Origin: Seongchinamella sediminis
GTDB taxonomy: Bacteria > Pseudomonadota > Gammaproteobacteria > Pseudomonadales > Halieaceae
Direction of reading: 5' to 3'
Assembly: GCF_003457605.1 (NCBI RefSeq)
Contig: NZ_QRAN01000004.1
Coordinates: 124,001 to 188,000, forward strand
DNA: 64,000 nucleotides
Of this stretch, positions 52,356-61,876 are shown piece after piece. How positions within the stretch are numbered: position 1 is the first letter of the stretch; each line of letters opens with the position of its first letter. The notes beneath the pieces are model-generated. The model saw nothing but the letters and a program-made list of their open reading frames with translations, was not told the DNA's origin and did not search any database. A program made the translations under genes and the position numbers.

Positions 52356-52974
52356 AGTTTTAAAACAACGCCTGGTCGGAGCGTTGATCCTGGTAGCGCT
52401 GGGCGTCGTGTTCTGGCCGATTATCTTTGTCGAGCCGGGGGAGCAGGGCGGTGCCACCGAAGCCCGGATCCCGCCCCGGCCCCAGGTCCAGGCGACGCCG
52501 GTGGCGGCGCCGGACATCGCCGGATTGCGCCCCTCGCGAGACATCGCCAGGGAGCCCGAGCCGGAGGACACAGAACGGCTCACCCTGGCGCCGGAAACAC
52601 CGTCGGCGCAGGCCGGCGAGGCGCCTCCGGCCGCGGCAGAAACCGCACCTGAACCGGAGCCAGCGCCGCTACCGGCAGCGCAGAAAACCCGCAGTGAGGC
52701 ACCGGTAAAGCCAGCCCTGGACGCCGAGGGCATTCCCATTAGCTGGATATTGCGAGTGGCCAGCGTCAGCAGCGCCGACAACGCCGACCGCTTGCGCCGG
52801 GAGCTGCTGGATATGGGCCACAAGGCCTATGTGAAGAAGATCAGGAGCAACGGCAAGACCCTGTACCGGGTTTATGTGGGGCCCAAGGCGGAAAAAGCCC
52901 GCCTGGAGCGGATCCAGGGCCCGATCGATCGCGAATTCGGGGTCAGTAGCCTGATCACGCGGTATTATCCCTGA
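52348..52974 (+). CDS. dedD: SPOR-domain cell-division protein (DedD-like)
   Basis: A 208-residue inner-membrane protein. A short cytoplasmic head and one membrane helix (LVGALILVALGVVFWPIIFV) are followed by a Pro/Glu/Ala-rich periplasmic linker. A SPOR domain of about 75 residues (ISWILRVASVSSADNADRL, then YRVYVGPKAEKARLER) ends the protein. SPOR domains bind denuded glycan at the division septum. The position folC-dedD-cvpA-purF matches E. coli and Pseudomonas. The start overlaps folC by 8 bases. Confidence 0.88.
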   Translation: MNEVLKQRLVGALILVALGVVFWPIIFVEPGEQGGATEARIPPRPQVQATPVAAPDIAGLRPSRDIAREPEPEDTERLTLAPETPSAQAGEAPPAAAETAPEPEPAPLPAAQKTRSEAPVKPALDAEGIPISWILRVASVSSADNADRLRRELLDMGHKAYVKKIRSNGKTLYRVYVGPKAEKARLERIQGPIDREFGVSSLITRYYP

Positions 52975-53041
52975 TGGCGGCACAATGCCTTTTCCAGGGC
53001 CGCCAATGCTTTGCTAGAATGCGCTCCAGTAAAGGTGCCCG

Positions 53042-53554
53042 GTGATAGATATCGCGCAGCTGACCGCCGCCGACTGGGTGATTATTGTCGTCCTCAGTGT
53101 GTCGACATTGCTGAGTCTGTGGCGGGGTTTCGTTCGCGAGGCCCTGTCACTGCTGGCCTGGGTAGCGGCGTTTATCGTGGCCCACCTGTTCGTCGACCAG
53201 CTGGCGCTGCAACTGTCATCGCTGATCGCCAACGTTACCGGGCGATATGTTGCAGCCTATGCCATCCTGTTTGTGTCGACGCTGGTGGTGTTCACGCTGG
53301 TGGTAAAGGTCGCCACCAGCCTGGTCAGGGCCGCCGGCCTGAGTTTTCTCGACCGGGTGCTGGGTACAATTTTCGGTTTCGCCCGGGGGGTAATACTGAT
53401 CCTGGTTGCTGCCTACGTGATCAAACAGCTGATCCCCGCGCAGAACCAGCAATGGCTGCATCAGTCCGTGTTGATGCCCCATTTAACAATGCTCGCTGAC
53501 TGGGTGCAGGCGGTGTTTGCCAATACTGTCCCCGGTGAGCGGATTTCGACCTGA
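53042..53554 (+). CDS. cvpA: CvpA family membrane protein
   Basis: A 170-residue protein with four membrane segments, starting [39 protein letters not shown] and [20 protein letters not shown] are the conserved CvpA segments. CvpA was named for colicin V production and helps envelope stress tolerance; its activity is unknown. GTG 53042 is 67 bases after dedD. TAGAAT at 53015-53020 could be a -10 element, with a weak -35. Confidence 0.9.
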   Translation: MIDIAQLTAADWVIIVVLSVSTLLSLWRGFVREALSLLAWVAAFIVAHLFVDQLALQLSSLIANVTGRYVAAYAILFVSTLVVFTLVVKVATSLVRAAGLSFLDRVLGTIFGFARGVILILVAAYVIKQLIPAQNQQWLHQSVLMPHLTMLADWVQAVFANTVPGERIST

Positions 53555-53573
53555 AGCAAGAGGTGATAGCAGG

Positions 53574-55097
53574 ATGTGTGGCCTGGTAGGACTGGTGGCG
53601 GGCAACAACGTGGCCCCCGATATATACGACGCGTTAACCGTGCTGCAGCACCGGGGACAGGATGCGGCGGGCATCATGACCTGTGACAGGGGGCGTTTCA
53701 GCCTGCGCAAGAGTGAGGGCCTGGTGCGCGACGTGTTCCGCCAGCAACACATGCAACGGCTGGAGGGTAAGGTCGGCATCGGCCACGTGCGCTACCCGAC
53801 GGCCGGCAGCTCCGGTCCGGCACTGGCCCAGCCGTTTTATGTCAATTCCCCCTACGGCATTGCCCTGGCCCATAACGGCAATCTCACCAATACTGAGCAG
53901 TTGACCCGGGAGCTGTTCCAGGACGACCTGCGCCATCTCAATACCGATTCCGATTCCGAGGTACTGCTCAATGTGTTCGCCCACGAGCTGCAGACGCTGG
54001 GCAAGTTAAGCCCGGGCCCTGATGAGATTTTTCATGCCGTCAGCGCCGTGCACAAGCGCTGTGTCGGCGGCTATGCCGCGGTGAGCCTGATCGTCGATTA
54101 CGGCGTGGTCGGTTTCCGCGACCCGCTGGGTATTCGCCCACTGGTGGTGGGCGAGCGGGTCGACGCCAGCGGCAGGAAGGCGCACATGATTGCCTCCGAA
54201 AGTGTCGCCCTGGATGTGCTGGGATTCACCCTGCTGGGTGATGTTGCCCCCGGCGAGGCGGTGTTTATTGATATGGACGGGCAACTGCACCGCCGCCAGT
54301 GCGCGCAGAACGCCAGCCTCAAGCCCTGTATATTCGAGCACGTCTATTTTGCCCGCCCGGACTCGATGATGGACGGCATCTCGGTGTACAAGACCCGCAT
54401 GCGCCAGGGCGAGGCGCTGGCCAAGAAGGTGCGGCGCGAGCGCCCGGACCTGCATATCGACGTGGTGATCCCGATTCCCGATACCAGCCGTATCGCCGGC
54501 CAGTCCATGGCCTACGAGCTGGGAATCAAGTTTCGCGAAGGCTTTATGAAGAACCGCTATATCGGCCGCACCTTCATCATGCCCGGCCAGAGCCAGCGCA
54601 AGAAGTCCGTGCGCCAGAAACTGAACCCGGTACCGCTGGAATTTGAAGGCAAGAACGTGATGCTGGTGGATGATTCGATTGTGCGCGGTACCACCTGCCG
54701 GCAGATTATCGACATGGCCCGTGATGCCGGCGCCGCCAATGTGTTCTTCGCTTCGGCGGCGCCCCCGGTGCGCTATCCCAACGTCTACGGCATTGACATG
54801 CCGTCCGCCTCCGAACTGATCGCCCATGGCCGCAGCGTGGAAGAAGTGTGTGAGCTAATCGGTGCTGACTGGCTGGTCTACCAGGACCTGGAAGACCTGG
54901 TTCTCTGTTCCGGCGAAGGCAACCCGGATATCGAACAGTTTGACTGCTCGGTCTTCAGCGGCGAATACATTACCGGGGATGTCGACCAGCAATACCTGGA
55001 TCGCATCGATGCCCAGCGCAACGATGAGGCCCAGGCCAGCAAGCGCCTGGCGGCACAGGAGGAGGGAGCGGTTGTTGGTATCCACAACAACGCCTGA
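53574..55097 (+). CDS. purF: Amidophosphoribosyltransferase
   Basis: A 507-residue enzyme. Cys2, exposed after removal of Met ([20 protein letters not shown]), is the glutaminase nucleophile. The phosphoribosyltransferase domain has [18 protein letters not shown] near residue 361. It commits PRPP to purine synthesis. ATG 53574 follows AAGAGGTGA by 8 bases. The tail (about 35 residues, Gln/Asp-rich) resembles E. coli PurF (505). Confidence 0.97.
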   Translation: MCGLVGLVAGNNVAPDIYDALTVLQHRGQDAAGIMTCDRGRFSLRKSEGLVRDVFRQQHMQRLEGKVGIGHVRYPTAGSSGPALAQPFYVNSPYGIALAHNGNLTNTEQLTRELFQDDLRHLNTDSDSEVLLNVFAHELQTLGKLSPGPDEIFHAVSAVHKRCVGGYAAVSLIVDYGVVGFRDPLGIRPLVVGERVDASGRKAHMIASESVALDVLGFTLLGDVAPGEAVFIDMDGQLHRRQCAQNASLKPCIFEHVYFARPDSMMDGISVYKTRMRQGEALAKKVRRERPDLHIDVVIPIPDTSRIAGQSMAYELGIKFREGFMKNRYIGRTFIMPGQSQRKKSVRQKLNPVPLEFEGKNVMLVDDSIVRGTTCRQIIDMARDAGAANVFFASAAPPVRYPNVYGIDMPSASELIAHGRSVEEVCELIGADWLVYQDLEDLVLCSGEGNPDIEQFDCSVFSGEYITGDVDQQYLDRIDAQRNDEAQASKRLAAQEEGAVVGIHNNA

Positions 55098-55103
55098 CAG
55101 ACG

Positions 55104-56303
55104 ATGACTGACTTATTCGATGACGGTCTGGATGGGGCGGACTTTGATACCCTGGCGATTCGGGCCGGTATAGCCCGCACCGCGGAAGGGGAGCATTCCG
55201 AACCCATCTTTGCGACCTCCAGTTACGTGTTCAACAGCGCTGCCGAAGCCGCAGCGCGCTTTAGTGGCGAGCAGGACGGCAATGTCTACTCGCGCTATAC
55301 CAATCCCACGGTGCGGACCTTTGAGCAGCGCATAGCCGCCCTGGAGGGCGGCGAGGCGGCGCTGGGGACCTCTTCCGGCATGGCGGCCATACTGGCCACG
55401 GCCATGGCCCTGCTCAAGGCCGGCGACCACGTGGTCTGTTCCCGAGACGTATTCGGTACCACCACCAACCTGTTTGGCAAGTACCTGGCAAGGTTTGGAG
55501 TCGATGTCAGCTTTGTGCCCCTGCTGGACCTCGACGCCTGGGAGCGGGCGATAAATCCGCAGACCGCGATGCTGTTTATGGAGACCCCCAGCAACCCACT
55601 GTGTGAGGTAGCGGACCTCGGCGCATTTTCAGCGCTGGCCCGGGCTCACGATTGCCTGCTGGTGGTCGACAACTGCTTCTGCACACCGGCGCTGCAGCGC
55701 CCGCTGGCGCTCGGCGCCGACATCGTTGTCCATTCCGCCACCAAGTACCTCGACGGCCAGGGTCGCTGTGTCGGCGGCGCGGTGGTCGGCAGTGCTGCGC
55801 ACATGACCGAGGTGGCAACCTTCCTGCGCACCTGCGGCCCCACCATGAGCGCCTTCAACGCCTGGGTTTTCCTCAAAGGCCTGGAAACCCTGCGCCTGCG
55901 GATGGAGGCCCACAGCCACTCTGCGCTGGAGCTGGCGCGCTGGCTGGTGGAGCAGCCGGCGGTGGCGCGGGTGTACTACGCGGGGCTGGAATCGCACCCC
56001 GGACACGCGCTGGCGAAGCGCCAGCAAAGTGCCTTCGGCGGGGTGCTGTCGTTCGAGGTAAGGGGCGGCCAGCAACAGGCCTGGCAGCTTATCGACGGCA
56101 CCCGCATCATGTCGCTGACGGCCAATCTCGGCGACACCAAGACCACCATTGTCCATCCGGCGACGACCACCCACGGCCGGCTCAGCGATGCACAGCGCGA
56201 GCAGGCAGGTATTGGCCGCAACCTGATTCGAGTCTCGGTGGGACTGGAGCACGTGGACGATCTCAAGGCCGACCTGCAGCGGGGATTTGCCGCACTCGCC
56301 TGA
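55104..56303 (+). CDS. metZ: O-succinylhomoserine sulfhydrylase
   Basis: A 399-residue Cys/Met-metabolism PLP enzyme. EHSEPIFATSSYVFNSAAEA is the N-terminal substrate region, the PLP Lys is in VHSATKYLDGQGRCVGGAV near residue 214, and GDTKTTIVHPATTTHGRLSD is the C-terminal signature. It makes homocysteine from O-succinylhomoserine and sulfide. The gene follows purF by 6 bases, as in Pseudomonas. Assignment as MetZ rather than MetB rests on this context and sequence style. Confidence 0.92.
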   Translation: MTDLFDDGLDGADFDTLAIRAGIARTAEGEHSEPIFATSSYVFNSAAEAAARFSGEQDGNVYSRYTNPTVRTFEQRIAALEGGEAALGTSSGMAAILATAMALLKAGDHVVCSRDVFGTTTNLFGKYLARFGVDVSFVPLLDLDAWERAINPQTAMLFMETPSNPLCEVADLGAFSALARAHDCLLVVDNCFCTPALQRPLALGADIVVHSATKYLDGQGRCVGGAVVGSAAHMTEVATFLRTCGPTMSAFNAWVFLKGLETLRLRMEAHSHSALELARWLVEQPAVARVYYAGLESHPGHALAKRQQSAFGGVLSFEVRGGQQQAWQLIDGTRIMSLTANLGDTKTTIVHPATTTHGRLSDAQREQAGIGRNLIRVSVGLEHVDDLKADLQRGFAALA

Positions 56304-56334
56304 GTCGAAACCCTTACCAAACCGGGGCAAGCAG

Positions 56335-57264
56335 ATGCACTTACAGGATGTTATCGATGCGGCCGTGGCCGAGGTGGGCACGGTGCTGCTGGGCAAGGAG
56401 CCGCAGATTCGCCTGGCGCTGTGCTGCCTGTTTGCGCGCGGTCACCTGCTGATAGAAGACCTGCCGGGGATGGGCAAAACCACGCTCTCCCACGCCCTGG
56501 CCGATGTGCTGGGCCTGTCCTGGAAGCGGGTGCAGTTCACCAGCGACCTGCTGCCGGCGGACATACTCGGGGTGTCGGTTTACGACCACAACGATGCCAG
56601 CTTCAGTTTCCATCCCGGTCCCATTTTTACCCAACTGCTGCTGGCCGATGAGATCAATCGCACCACCCCGCGCACCCAGAGCGCCCTGCTGGAGGCGATG
56701 GCCGAGGGCCAGGTGACCGTAGAAGGCGAAACCCGGCCTCTGCCCGAACCGTTTTTTGTCATCGCCACCCAGAATCCGGTGCACCAGTCGGGCACCTACC
56801 CGCTGCCGGAGTCGCAACTGGACCGCTTCCTCATGCGCCTGGAACTGGGTTATCCCCATCCCCAGGCGGAGCGGGAAATGTTCCAGCGGCAACGGCACAA
56901 CAGCACCGAACGGGTGCCACTGCCCCGGGTCATCAGCGATGAACAGCTGGCCGCAATCCGCGATGCGGTAGGCCAGGTTCACGCCTCGGACAACCTGCTG
57001 GACTACCTGCAGCGACTGGTGGCCTATACCCGCAACAGCCCGGAATTCGAGGTCGGGCTCTCGCCGCGCGGGGGGCTGGCGCTGCTGGATTGCGCCCGCA
57101 CCTGGGCGGTGATGCACAGCCGCGGTCACGTGGTACCGGAAGACCTGCAGTTGGTGCTGCCGGCGGTGGCCGGGCACCGGCTCACGCCCAGCGGTGATTA
57201 CTCCGGCGACAGCGCCGCGCTGGTCACCCTGCTGCAGCGCAACGTGGATGTCATCCGTCCCTGA
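56335..57264 (+). CDS. MoxR-family AAA+ ATPase
   Basis: A 309-residue ATPase. Walker A (EDLPGMGKTTLSHALADVL) begins near residue 39, Walker B is LLLADEINRTTPRTQSALLE, and ATQNPVHQSGTYPLPESQLD follows as the sensor region. These are hallmarks of MoxR proteins, chaperone-like ATPases usually paired with von Willebrand or DUF58 proteins. ATG 56335 starts the domain. It is 31 bases after metZ and leads a moxR-DUF58-transglutaminase operon. The client is unknown. Confidence 0.92.
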   Translation: MHLQDVIDAAVAEVGTVLLGKEPQIRLALCCLFARGHLLIEDLPGMGKTTLSHALADVLGLSWKRVQFTSDLLPADILGVSVYDHNDASFSFHPGPIFTQLLLADEINRTTPRTQSALLEAMAEGQVTVEGETRPLPEPFFVIATQNPVHQSGTYPLPESQLDRFLMRLELGYPHPQAEREMFQRQRHNSTERVPLPRVISDEQLAAIRDAVGQVHASDNLLDYLQRLVAYTRNSPEFEVGLSPRGGLALLDCARTWAVMHSRGHVVPEDLQLVLPAVAGHRLTPSGDYSGDSAALVTLLQRNVDVIRP

Positions 57265-57275
57265 CGGAGCGGCCC

Positions 57276-58274
57276 ATGCGTGCAGCGGCGGCAACAGACG
57301 GCGGTAGGCAATTGCTTTCCGGCCTGCGCGGTCGGTTTCGCGTCTGGATCAACAAACGGATTCCGCCGGCGCGGGTGGTCACCCTCAACCAGCGCCGGAT
57401 CTTTATCTTCCCCAACCGGGTAGGGCTGTTTTTCGCCGTCTGCCTGCTAGTGATGTTGCTGGCGGCGATCAATTTCCAGAGCAATCTCAGCTACGGCCTG
57501 ACCTTCCTGCTCACCACCCTGTTCATCGTTGCGGTCTTGCACACCTATGCCAATCTCTCGGGCCTGACGGTCCGGGCCGTGCATGCCAAACCCGCCTTTC
57601 CCGGCCAGCTGACCGAGTTCGAGCTGCAACTGGAGCGCAGCCGGCAGAAGGAGCACATCGGCCTCTACCTGAAATGGCCGGGCAGCAACGCGCGCACCGT
57701 CAGCCTGGTGGCTGAAGACCAGCTGCGGGTACAGTTGCATGCGCCGGCAGGCAAGCAGCGGGGCTGGCACAGCCCCGGGCGCCTGCTGCTGCAGTCCAGC
57801 TACCCGCTGGGCCTGCTGCGCTGCTGGAGCTGGATAGACCTCGACTTGCACGCCCTGGTTTATCCCCGCCCCCTGCCGTCCCCGGAACTGCCGGGCCTGG
57901 CGGCGGAGAGCCCCGACGGTGCCGCGGTCGCCGTAGAAGGCAGCGATGACTTTTACGGCTTCCGCGATTACCGCCAGGGCGACTCGCTGCGCCACATCTA
58001 CTGGAAAGGGCTGGCGCGGGGCCAGTCGGTACAAGTCAAGCAGTATGCCGCGTACGCCGATCGCAGCGTGTGGCTGGACTGGGAGATGTTTCCCGGCCTG
58101 GGCATCGAGCAGCGCCTGTCCCACCTCTGCTTCTGGGCGCTGGAATTCGACCGGGCCGGCGACGAGTACGGCCTGCGCCTGCCGGGGCTGGCCATTGCCC
58201 CGGATTGCGGTGAGCGCCATCGGGAGCAGGTATTGCGGGCGCTGGCGCTCTACGGTCTGGAGGGCGGTTCGTGA
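57276..58274 (+). CDS. DUF58 membrane protein
   Basis: A 332-residue protein with a basic N-terminus, two membrane helices (about residues 48-95) and a soluble domain. DDFYGFRDYRQGDSLRHIYW, near residue 224, is the defining DUF58 motif. These proteins often act with MoxR and may resemble von Willebrand domains. Only 11 bases separate it from moxR, and its stop overlaps the next GTG (GTGA), so the trio is coupled. Confidence 0.9.
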   Translation: MRAAAATDGGRQLLSGLRGRFRVWINKRIPPARVVTLNQRRIFIFPNRVGLFFAVCLLVMLLAAINFQSNLSYGLTFLLTTLFIVAVLHTYANLSGLTVRAVHAKPAFPGQLTEFELQLERSRQKEHIGLYLKWPGSNARTVSLVAEDQLRVQLHAPAGKQRGWHSPGRLLLQSSYPLGLLRCWSWIDLDLHALVYPRPLPSPELPGLAAESPDGAAVAVEGSDDFYGFRDYRQGDSLRHIYWKGLARGQSVQVKQYAAYADRSVWLDWEMFPGLGIEQRLSHLCFWALEFDRAGDEYGLRLPGLAIAPDCGERHREQVLRALALYGLEGGS

Positions 58275-60256
58275 AAGCGCAGGAACAGATACCGCGCAAT
58301 GCCCTGGGCTGGGCCATTCTCAGCATGTTCACCCTGGTGCTGCCGCATATCGAGCGCATTCCGCCCTGGGTGCTTGCCGTGTACCTGTTCGCGGCGGTCT
58401 GGCGGATCATGGTGTACCGGGGGCGCTGGTCCTTTCCCCGCTGGCCGGTAAAGCTGGGCCTTATCTTCGCCGGCTTTGCCGGTATCCTGTTCAGTTTTCG
58501 CAGCCTGGTGGGACTGGAGCCGACGGTGGCCCTGCTGCTGACGGCATTCGCCCTCAAACTGCTGGAGCTGGCGGAGCGCAAGGACGCCTACGTGCTGCTG
58601 TTCCTGGGCTATTTCGTGGTGCTCACTGAGTTCCTGTTCAGCCAGGACCTGCTCATCGTTCTGCTGTGCCTGCTCAACGTGATTATTGTCACTACTGCCC
58701 TGGTGGCCCTGCACCGGCCCGGGGACAACAGTTTCAACCTGCGTCCCATGCGCCAGGCCGGGGTCATGGTGTTGCAGGCGGCGCCGCTGATGCTGGTGCT
58801 GTTTTTCCTGTTCCCCCGCATCGGGCCCCTGTGGACGGTGCCCATCAAGAGCCAGCAGGCGAAAACCGGCATGAGTGAGTTCATGAGCCCGGGGGATGTG
58901 TCCCGCCTCAGCCGCTCCGGCGAGGTGGCTTTCCGGGTGGCGTTCGATGGCGAGGTGCCGCCGCAAGCACAACTCTACTGGCGCGGCCTGGTCATGAGCC
59001 GGCTGCGCCAGGGTACCTGGAGTGCGCTCAATTTTTATGAGGCACCGGCCTCGGAACGCCGGCAAAACCAGCCGGAGCCGGTGGGGGAACCCCTGCGCTA
59101 CTCGATTATCATGCAGCCCACCCAGCAGCGCTGGCTCTATGGTTTGCGCTATGCGCGCTCCAGCAGTTCCGGTGTCATGCACTCGGCGGATTACCGGATA
59201 TTCCGGCCGGTGGTGATCGAGGATGACTATCTCTACCAGGTGCGGTCCTGGCCGAACGCGGTACTGGAGCCCGAACTGTCCGCCTGGCGCCGCCGAGTCG
59301 AGCTGGAACTGCCGGCCGCTGCCAACCCCAGAACCCGCCAGCTGGCGGCCCAGTTTGCCGCCGAGTCCACCGGACCCGAGGAAGTCGTGCAGCGCGCCCT
59401 CGACCTGTTTACCCGTGAGCCGTTCGTTTACACCCTGCAGCCACCGCTGCTGCCCCAGAGCGACCGCATGGATGCCTTCCTGTTCGATACCCGCCGCGGT
59501 TTCTGCGAGCACTATGCGTCGGCCTTTGTCATCATGATGCGGGCCGCGGGCATACCGGCCCGGGTTGTAGCGGGCTACCAGGGCGGCGAGGTCAACCCGG
59601 TTAACGGTACGGTGATCGTGCACCAGTTCGACGCCCATGCCTGGGCCGAAGTGTGGCTGCAGGGCCAGGGTTGGGTGCGGGTCGACCCCACCGCCGCCGT
59701 GGCCCCCGAGCGCATCGAGCTGGGGCTGGAGGATGCCCTGGCGGAGGAGGGGACCTTTCTGGCCGACTCGCCCCTGTCGCCCCTGCGCTACCGTAAAATT
59801 GACCTGATCAATAAAATCCGCCTGCGCTATGACGCCCTGACCTACAGCTGGCAGGCCTGGGTGGTGGGCTTTGACGCCGACAAGCAGTTCGACCTGCTGA
59901 AAGGGTTCTTCGGCGATTTCAGCGCCCGCAAGTTCGCCCTGGTGTTGTTGGGGAGCTGGGCGCTGGTGCTGGTACCGGTGGCGGCGCTGTTGCTGCTGCG
60001 GCGCAGGACCCATGCTCTGAGCCGGCTGGACAAGCTCTATCTCGGCTTCTGCCAGCGGCTGGGAAAAATGGGCGTGGCCAGGGAGGCCGGGGAAACGCCA
60101 CAGGATTACGCCCGGCGCGCGCAGCAGAAGCTGCCCCGGCTGGCGGAACAGATCGCCGATGTGACGCGGCGTTACGACCAGCTGGCTTACGCAGACAATA
60201 CCGCGGCAGACGGGCAGCTCGGCGAGTTCGCCCGGGCAGTGAGGAGAATCCGCTGA
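58271..60256 (+). CDS. tgpA: Membrane transglutaminase-like protein TgpA
   Basis: A 661-residue inner-membrane protein with about six N-terminal membrane helices (residues 10-200), as in DUF3488. A periplasmic transglutaminase-fold domain has the catalytic Cys in RGFCEHYASAFVIMMRAAGI (about 411), His in FDAHAWAEVWLQGQGW (about 455) and Asp in RVDPT. One more helix (about 555-577) and a DUF4129-like tail follow. P. aeruginosa TgpA, of similar length, is essential. It starts at GTG 58271 in the DUF58 stop and ends over the next ATG (TGATG). Confidence 0.92.
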   Translation: MKAQEQIPRNALGWAILSMFTLVLPHIERIPPWVLAVYLFAAVWRIMVYRGRWSFPRWPVKLGLIFAGFAGILFSFRSLVGLEPTVALLLTAFALKLLELAERKDAYVLLFLGYFVVLTEFLFSQDLLIVLLCLLNVIIVTTALVALHRPGDNSFNLRPMRQAGVMVLQAAPLMLVLFFLFPRIGPLWTVPIKSQQAKTGMSEFMSPGDVSRLSRSGEVAFRVAFDGEVPPQAQLYWRGLVMSRLRQGTWSALNFYEAPASERRQNQPEPVGEPLRYSIIMQPTQQRWLYGLRYARSSSSGVMHSADYRIFRPVVIEDDYLYQVRSWPNAVLEPELSAWRRRVELELPAAANPRTRQLAAQFAAESTGPEEVVQRALDLFTREPFVYTLQPPLLPQSDRMDAFLFDTRRGFCEHYASAFVIMMRAAGIPARVVAGYQGGEVNPVNGTVIVHQFDAHAWAEVWLQGQGWVRVDPTAAVAPERIELGLEDALAEEGTFLADSPLSPLRYRKIDLINKIRLRYDALTYSWQAWVVGFDADKQFDLLKGFFGDFSARKFALVLLGSWALVLVPVAALLLLRRRTHALSRLDKLYLGFCQRLGKMGVAREAGETPQDYARRAQQKLPRLAEQIADVTRRYDQLAYADNTAADGQLGEFARAVRRIR

Positions 60257-60741
60257 TGATTCGTGCGGCGCAACCGTCCGACAGTGAGCAGCTGGCGGCA
60301 ATCTACAACCACTACATTCGTCACTCGCTGGCCACCTTCGAGGAACAGGAACTGGATAGCGGGGCAATGCGGGAGCGCATGCAGCGCGTTGCCGAACTGG
60401 GCTATCCCTGGCTGGTAGCAGAGGAGGGCGGTGCCATTTGCGGCTACGCCTACGCCACGCGCTGGCGGGAGCGCAGCGCCTACCGGTTTTCGGTGGAGAG
60501 CACTGTCTACCTGGCACCGGCCGCAGGCGGCAGGGGCTGGGGCACGCAGTTGTACTCGGCGCTGTTCGACGAACTGAAGGAGCTGGGCGTACACGCGGTG
60601 ATCGGGGGCATTACCCTGCCCAATCCGGCCAGCGTTGCCCTCCACGAAAAAATGGGCATGCGCAAGGTGGCCGAGTTTCCGCAGGTGGGTTTCAAGCAGG
60701 GGCAGTGGCTGGACGTGGGTTACTGGCAGCGCAATTTCTAG
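60256..60741 (+). CDS. GNAT acetyltransferase, phosphinothricin-acetyltransferase-like
   Basis: A 161-residue GNAT enzyme that begins MIRAAQPSDSEQLAAIYNHY. ICGYAYATRWRERSAYRFSV and VYLAPAAGGRGWGTQLYSAL form the acetyl-CoA loop, and NPASVALHEKMGMRKVAEFP follows. This is the PAT/MddA group, which acetylates L-phosphinothricin, methionine sulfoximine or related amino acids. The natural substrate here is unknown. Its ATG overlaps the tgpA stop, so it is the last gene of the moxR operon. Confidence 0.88.
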   Translation: MIRAAQPSDSEQLAAIYNHYIRHSLATFEEQELDSGAMRERMQRVAELGYPWLVAEEGGAICGYAYATRWRERSAYRFSVESTVYLAPAAGGRGWGTQLYSALFDELKELGVHAVIGGITLPNPASVALHEKMGMRKVAEFPQVGFKQGQWLDVGYWQRNF

Positions 60742-60801
60742 TGCCTGGCAGATCCCTCTGCCTGGTCCGGCGCCGATAACCAGGGCTCGCTTGGCTTTCA
60801 G

Positions 60802-60969
60802 TCAATGCTTGGGGGGGCTCTGGCGCAGGGCATCGAGCTGTGCCGCGCGCCGCTGGTCCTCCTCGATTTCGGTCCTGGTCTTCAGCACACGGTCGCGGGT
60901 CAGCTGCCCCTCGAGCATCAGCTTCAGCCACTGGCTCTGCTTTACCGGTTTTGTCTGTTTGTCTGGCAT
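60802..60969 (-). CDS. Possible small 55-residue protein
   Basis: An ATG at 60969 opens a 55-codon frame ending at TGA (60802-60804). The product is polar and helical, starting MPDKQTKPVKQSQWLKLMLE and containing EIEEDQRRAAQLDALRQS. Codon use is similar to the neighbours. The ribosome site is weak. It lies on the strand opposite to the GNAT gene, in the 288-base gap between GNAT and the PepSY gene. I recognise no family, so it remains tentative. Confidence 0.45.
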   Translation of the reverse strand: MPDKQTKPVKQSQWLKLMLEGQLTRDRVLKTRTEIEEDQRRAAQLDALRQSPPKH

Positions 60970-61029
60970 ACGATCAATAGTAGCAGGATTTACCCCGCCG
61001 GTTGCACGCTGCGCGTATCCATGGCGTGC

Positions 61030-61569
61030 TCAAACCAGCAGCAGGGCAAAAACGACGAGGCCAGCGCCTGCGGTCGCCAGCGTCGAACGGCGCAGCCGGG
61101 CGTTGGCCAGCCCCAGCCAGAGTCCGCTGAGCATGATGAATAACAGGCCAAGCGCGAACACTTTCTGGAAGGTCTTGAAAGCGCCGGGGCCGTGACCTTT
61201 GTGAAGTTCAATCAGGCGCTGCTGCAGGCTGGGCTCGGCCTGGATAATGTCCAGCCCGGAGGCAGTGGATTCAACCACATAGTGATCGGACGACGTGGGG
61301 CGGGTATACAGGCGGTTGCCGCTGACCTTGACATATTCATAGCTGAAAGACTCCACCCCCGCTTCCTGCAGCAGCGCGTCTACATCCGCCTGCAGCGAGG
61401 AGGAGTCGGTATCGATGCTGGCGCCGGCTTTACTGTAGATGGTCTGTTCGTTGACCTCGCCCTTGATGCCCAGTAGGTAGAGGCCGCCGGATATGGCCAC
61501 GAGCAGGACCGCCGGGACGAAAAATGCCGCCAGGTACATGTGTATCTTGATCAAAAGTTTGCGGTCCAT
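61030..61569 (-). CDS. PepSY-associated membrane protein
   Basis: A 179-residue protein. KLLIKIHMYLAAFFVPAVLL is a first membrane helix with the His typical of PepSY-TM proteins. A periplasmic PepSY-like domain (about residues 45-120) follows, then two further helices (KVFALGLLFIMLSGLWLG and LATAGAGLVVFALLLV). Such proteins are often encoded beside TonB-dependent receptors, where they may reduce iron or process siderophores. A remnant of such a receptor lies next to it at 61621. Confidence 0.82.
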   Translation of the reverse strand: MDRKLLIKIHMYLAAFFVPAVLLVAISGGLYLLGIKGEVNEQTIYSKAGASIDTDSSSLQADVDALLQEAGVESFSYEYVKVSGNRLYTRPTSSDHYVVESTASGLDIIQAEPSLQQRLIELHKGHGPGAFKTFQKVFALGLLFIMLSGLWLGLANARLRRSTLATAGAGLVVFALLLV

Positions 61570-61620
61570 GGTTGGGCTCCAGTTGGAAAAAGACTGCCGG
61601 AATTCTACCGGTAACCGCTG

Positions 61621-61830
61621 GCAGATTCATCGCTGAATTTTAATCCGGGCTGGACAGGGGATCGCTGGCGGCTGCAGGTGGATGCCCTCAAGCTGTTTGA
61701 CTCTGACGACCACGACATCGATTACTTCTACGCCTCACGGCTGCCCGGAGAAGCGACCGGGGGCGTGGAAGATATTCACTTCCATGTGTTTGAGCCCCGA
61801 CAGGTCAGGGTGTACCTGAGCCGCAATTTC
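61621..61830 (+). pseudogene. C-terminal remnant of a TonB-dependent receptor
   Basis: About 70 codons without a start or the rest of a receptor. They include VDALKLFDSDDHDIDYFYAS, RLPGEATGG, VEDIHFHVFEPRQVRVYLSR and NF. This matches the barrel end of a large TonB-receptor group, which normally finishes in Phe plus stop. Here the codon after the Phe is CAG, so a TAG stop may have mutated. A stop at 61612-61614 lies just before it. The 5' part of the gene is absent, replaced by the divergent PepSY gene. Confidence 0.72.
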
Positions 61831-61837
61831 CAGAGTG

Positions 61838-61868
61838 GGCCCGGGCGCGACGGGGTGCCGCCCGGGCC
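61838..61868. terminator. GC-rich hairpin downstream of the hydrolase gene
   Basis: GGCCCGGGCG (61838-61847) and CGCCCGGGCC (61859-61868) form a perfect 10-bp stem around 11 bases, next to the stop at 61877. There is no T run. Confidence 0.4.
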
Positions 61869-61876
61869 GCGGGCCA

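Noticed and set aside
58250-60517. 755-codon open frame antisense to tgpA
   Set aside because: GC-rich third positions create long antisense frames; the tgpA frame has catalytic motifs and the antisense one has no recognisable domain or ribosome site.
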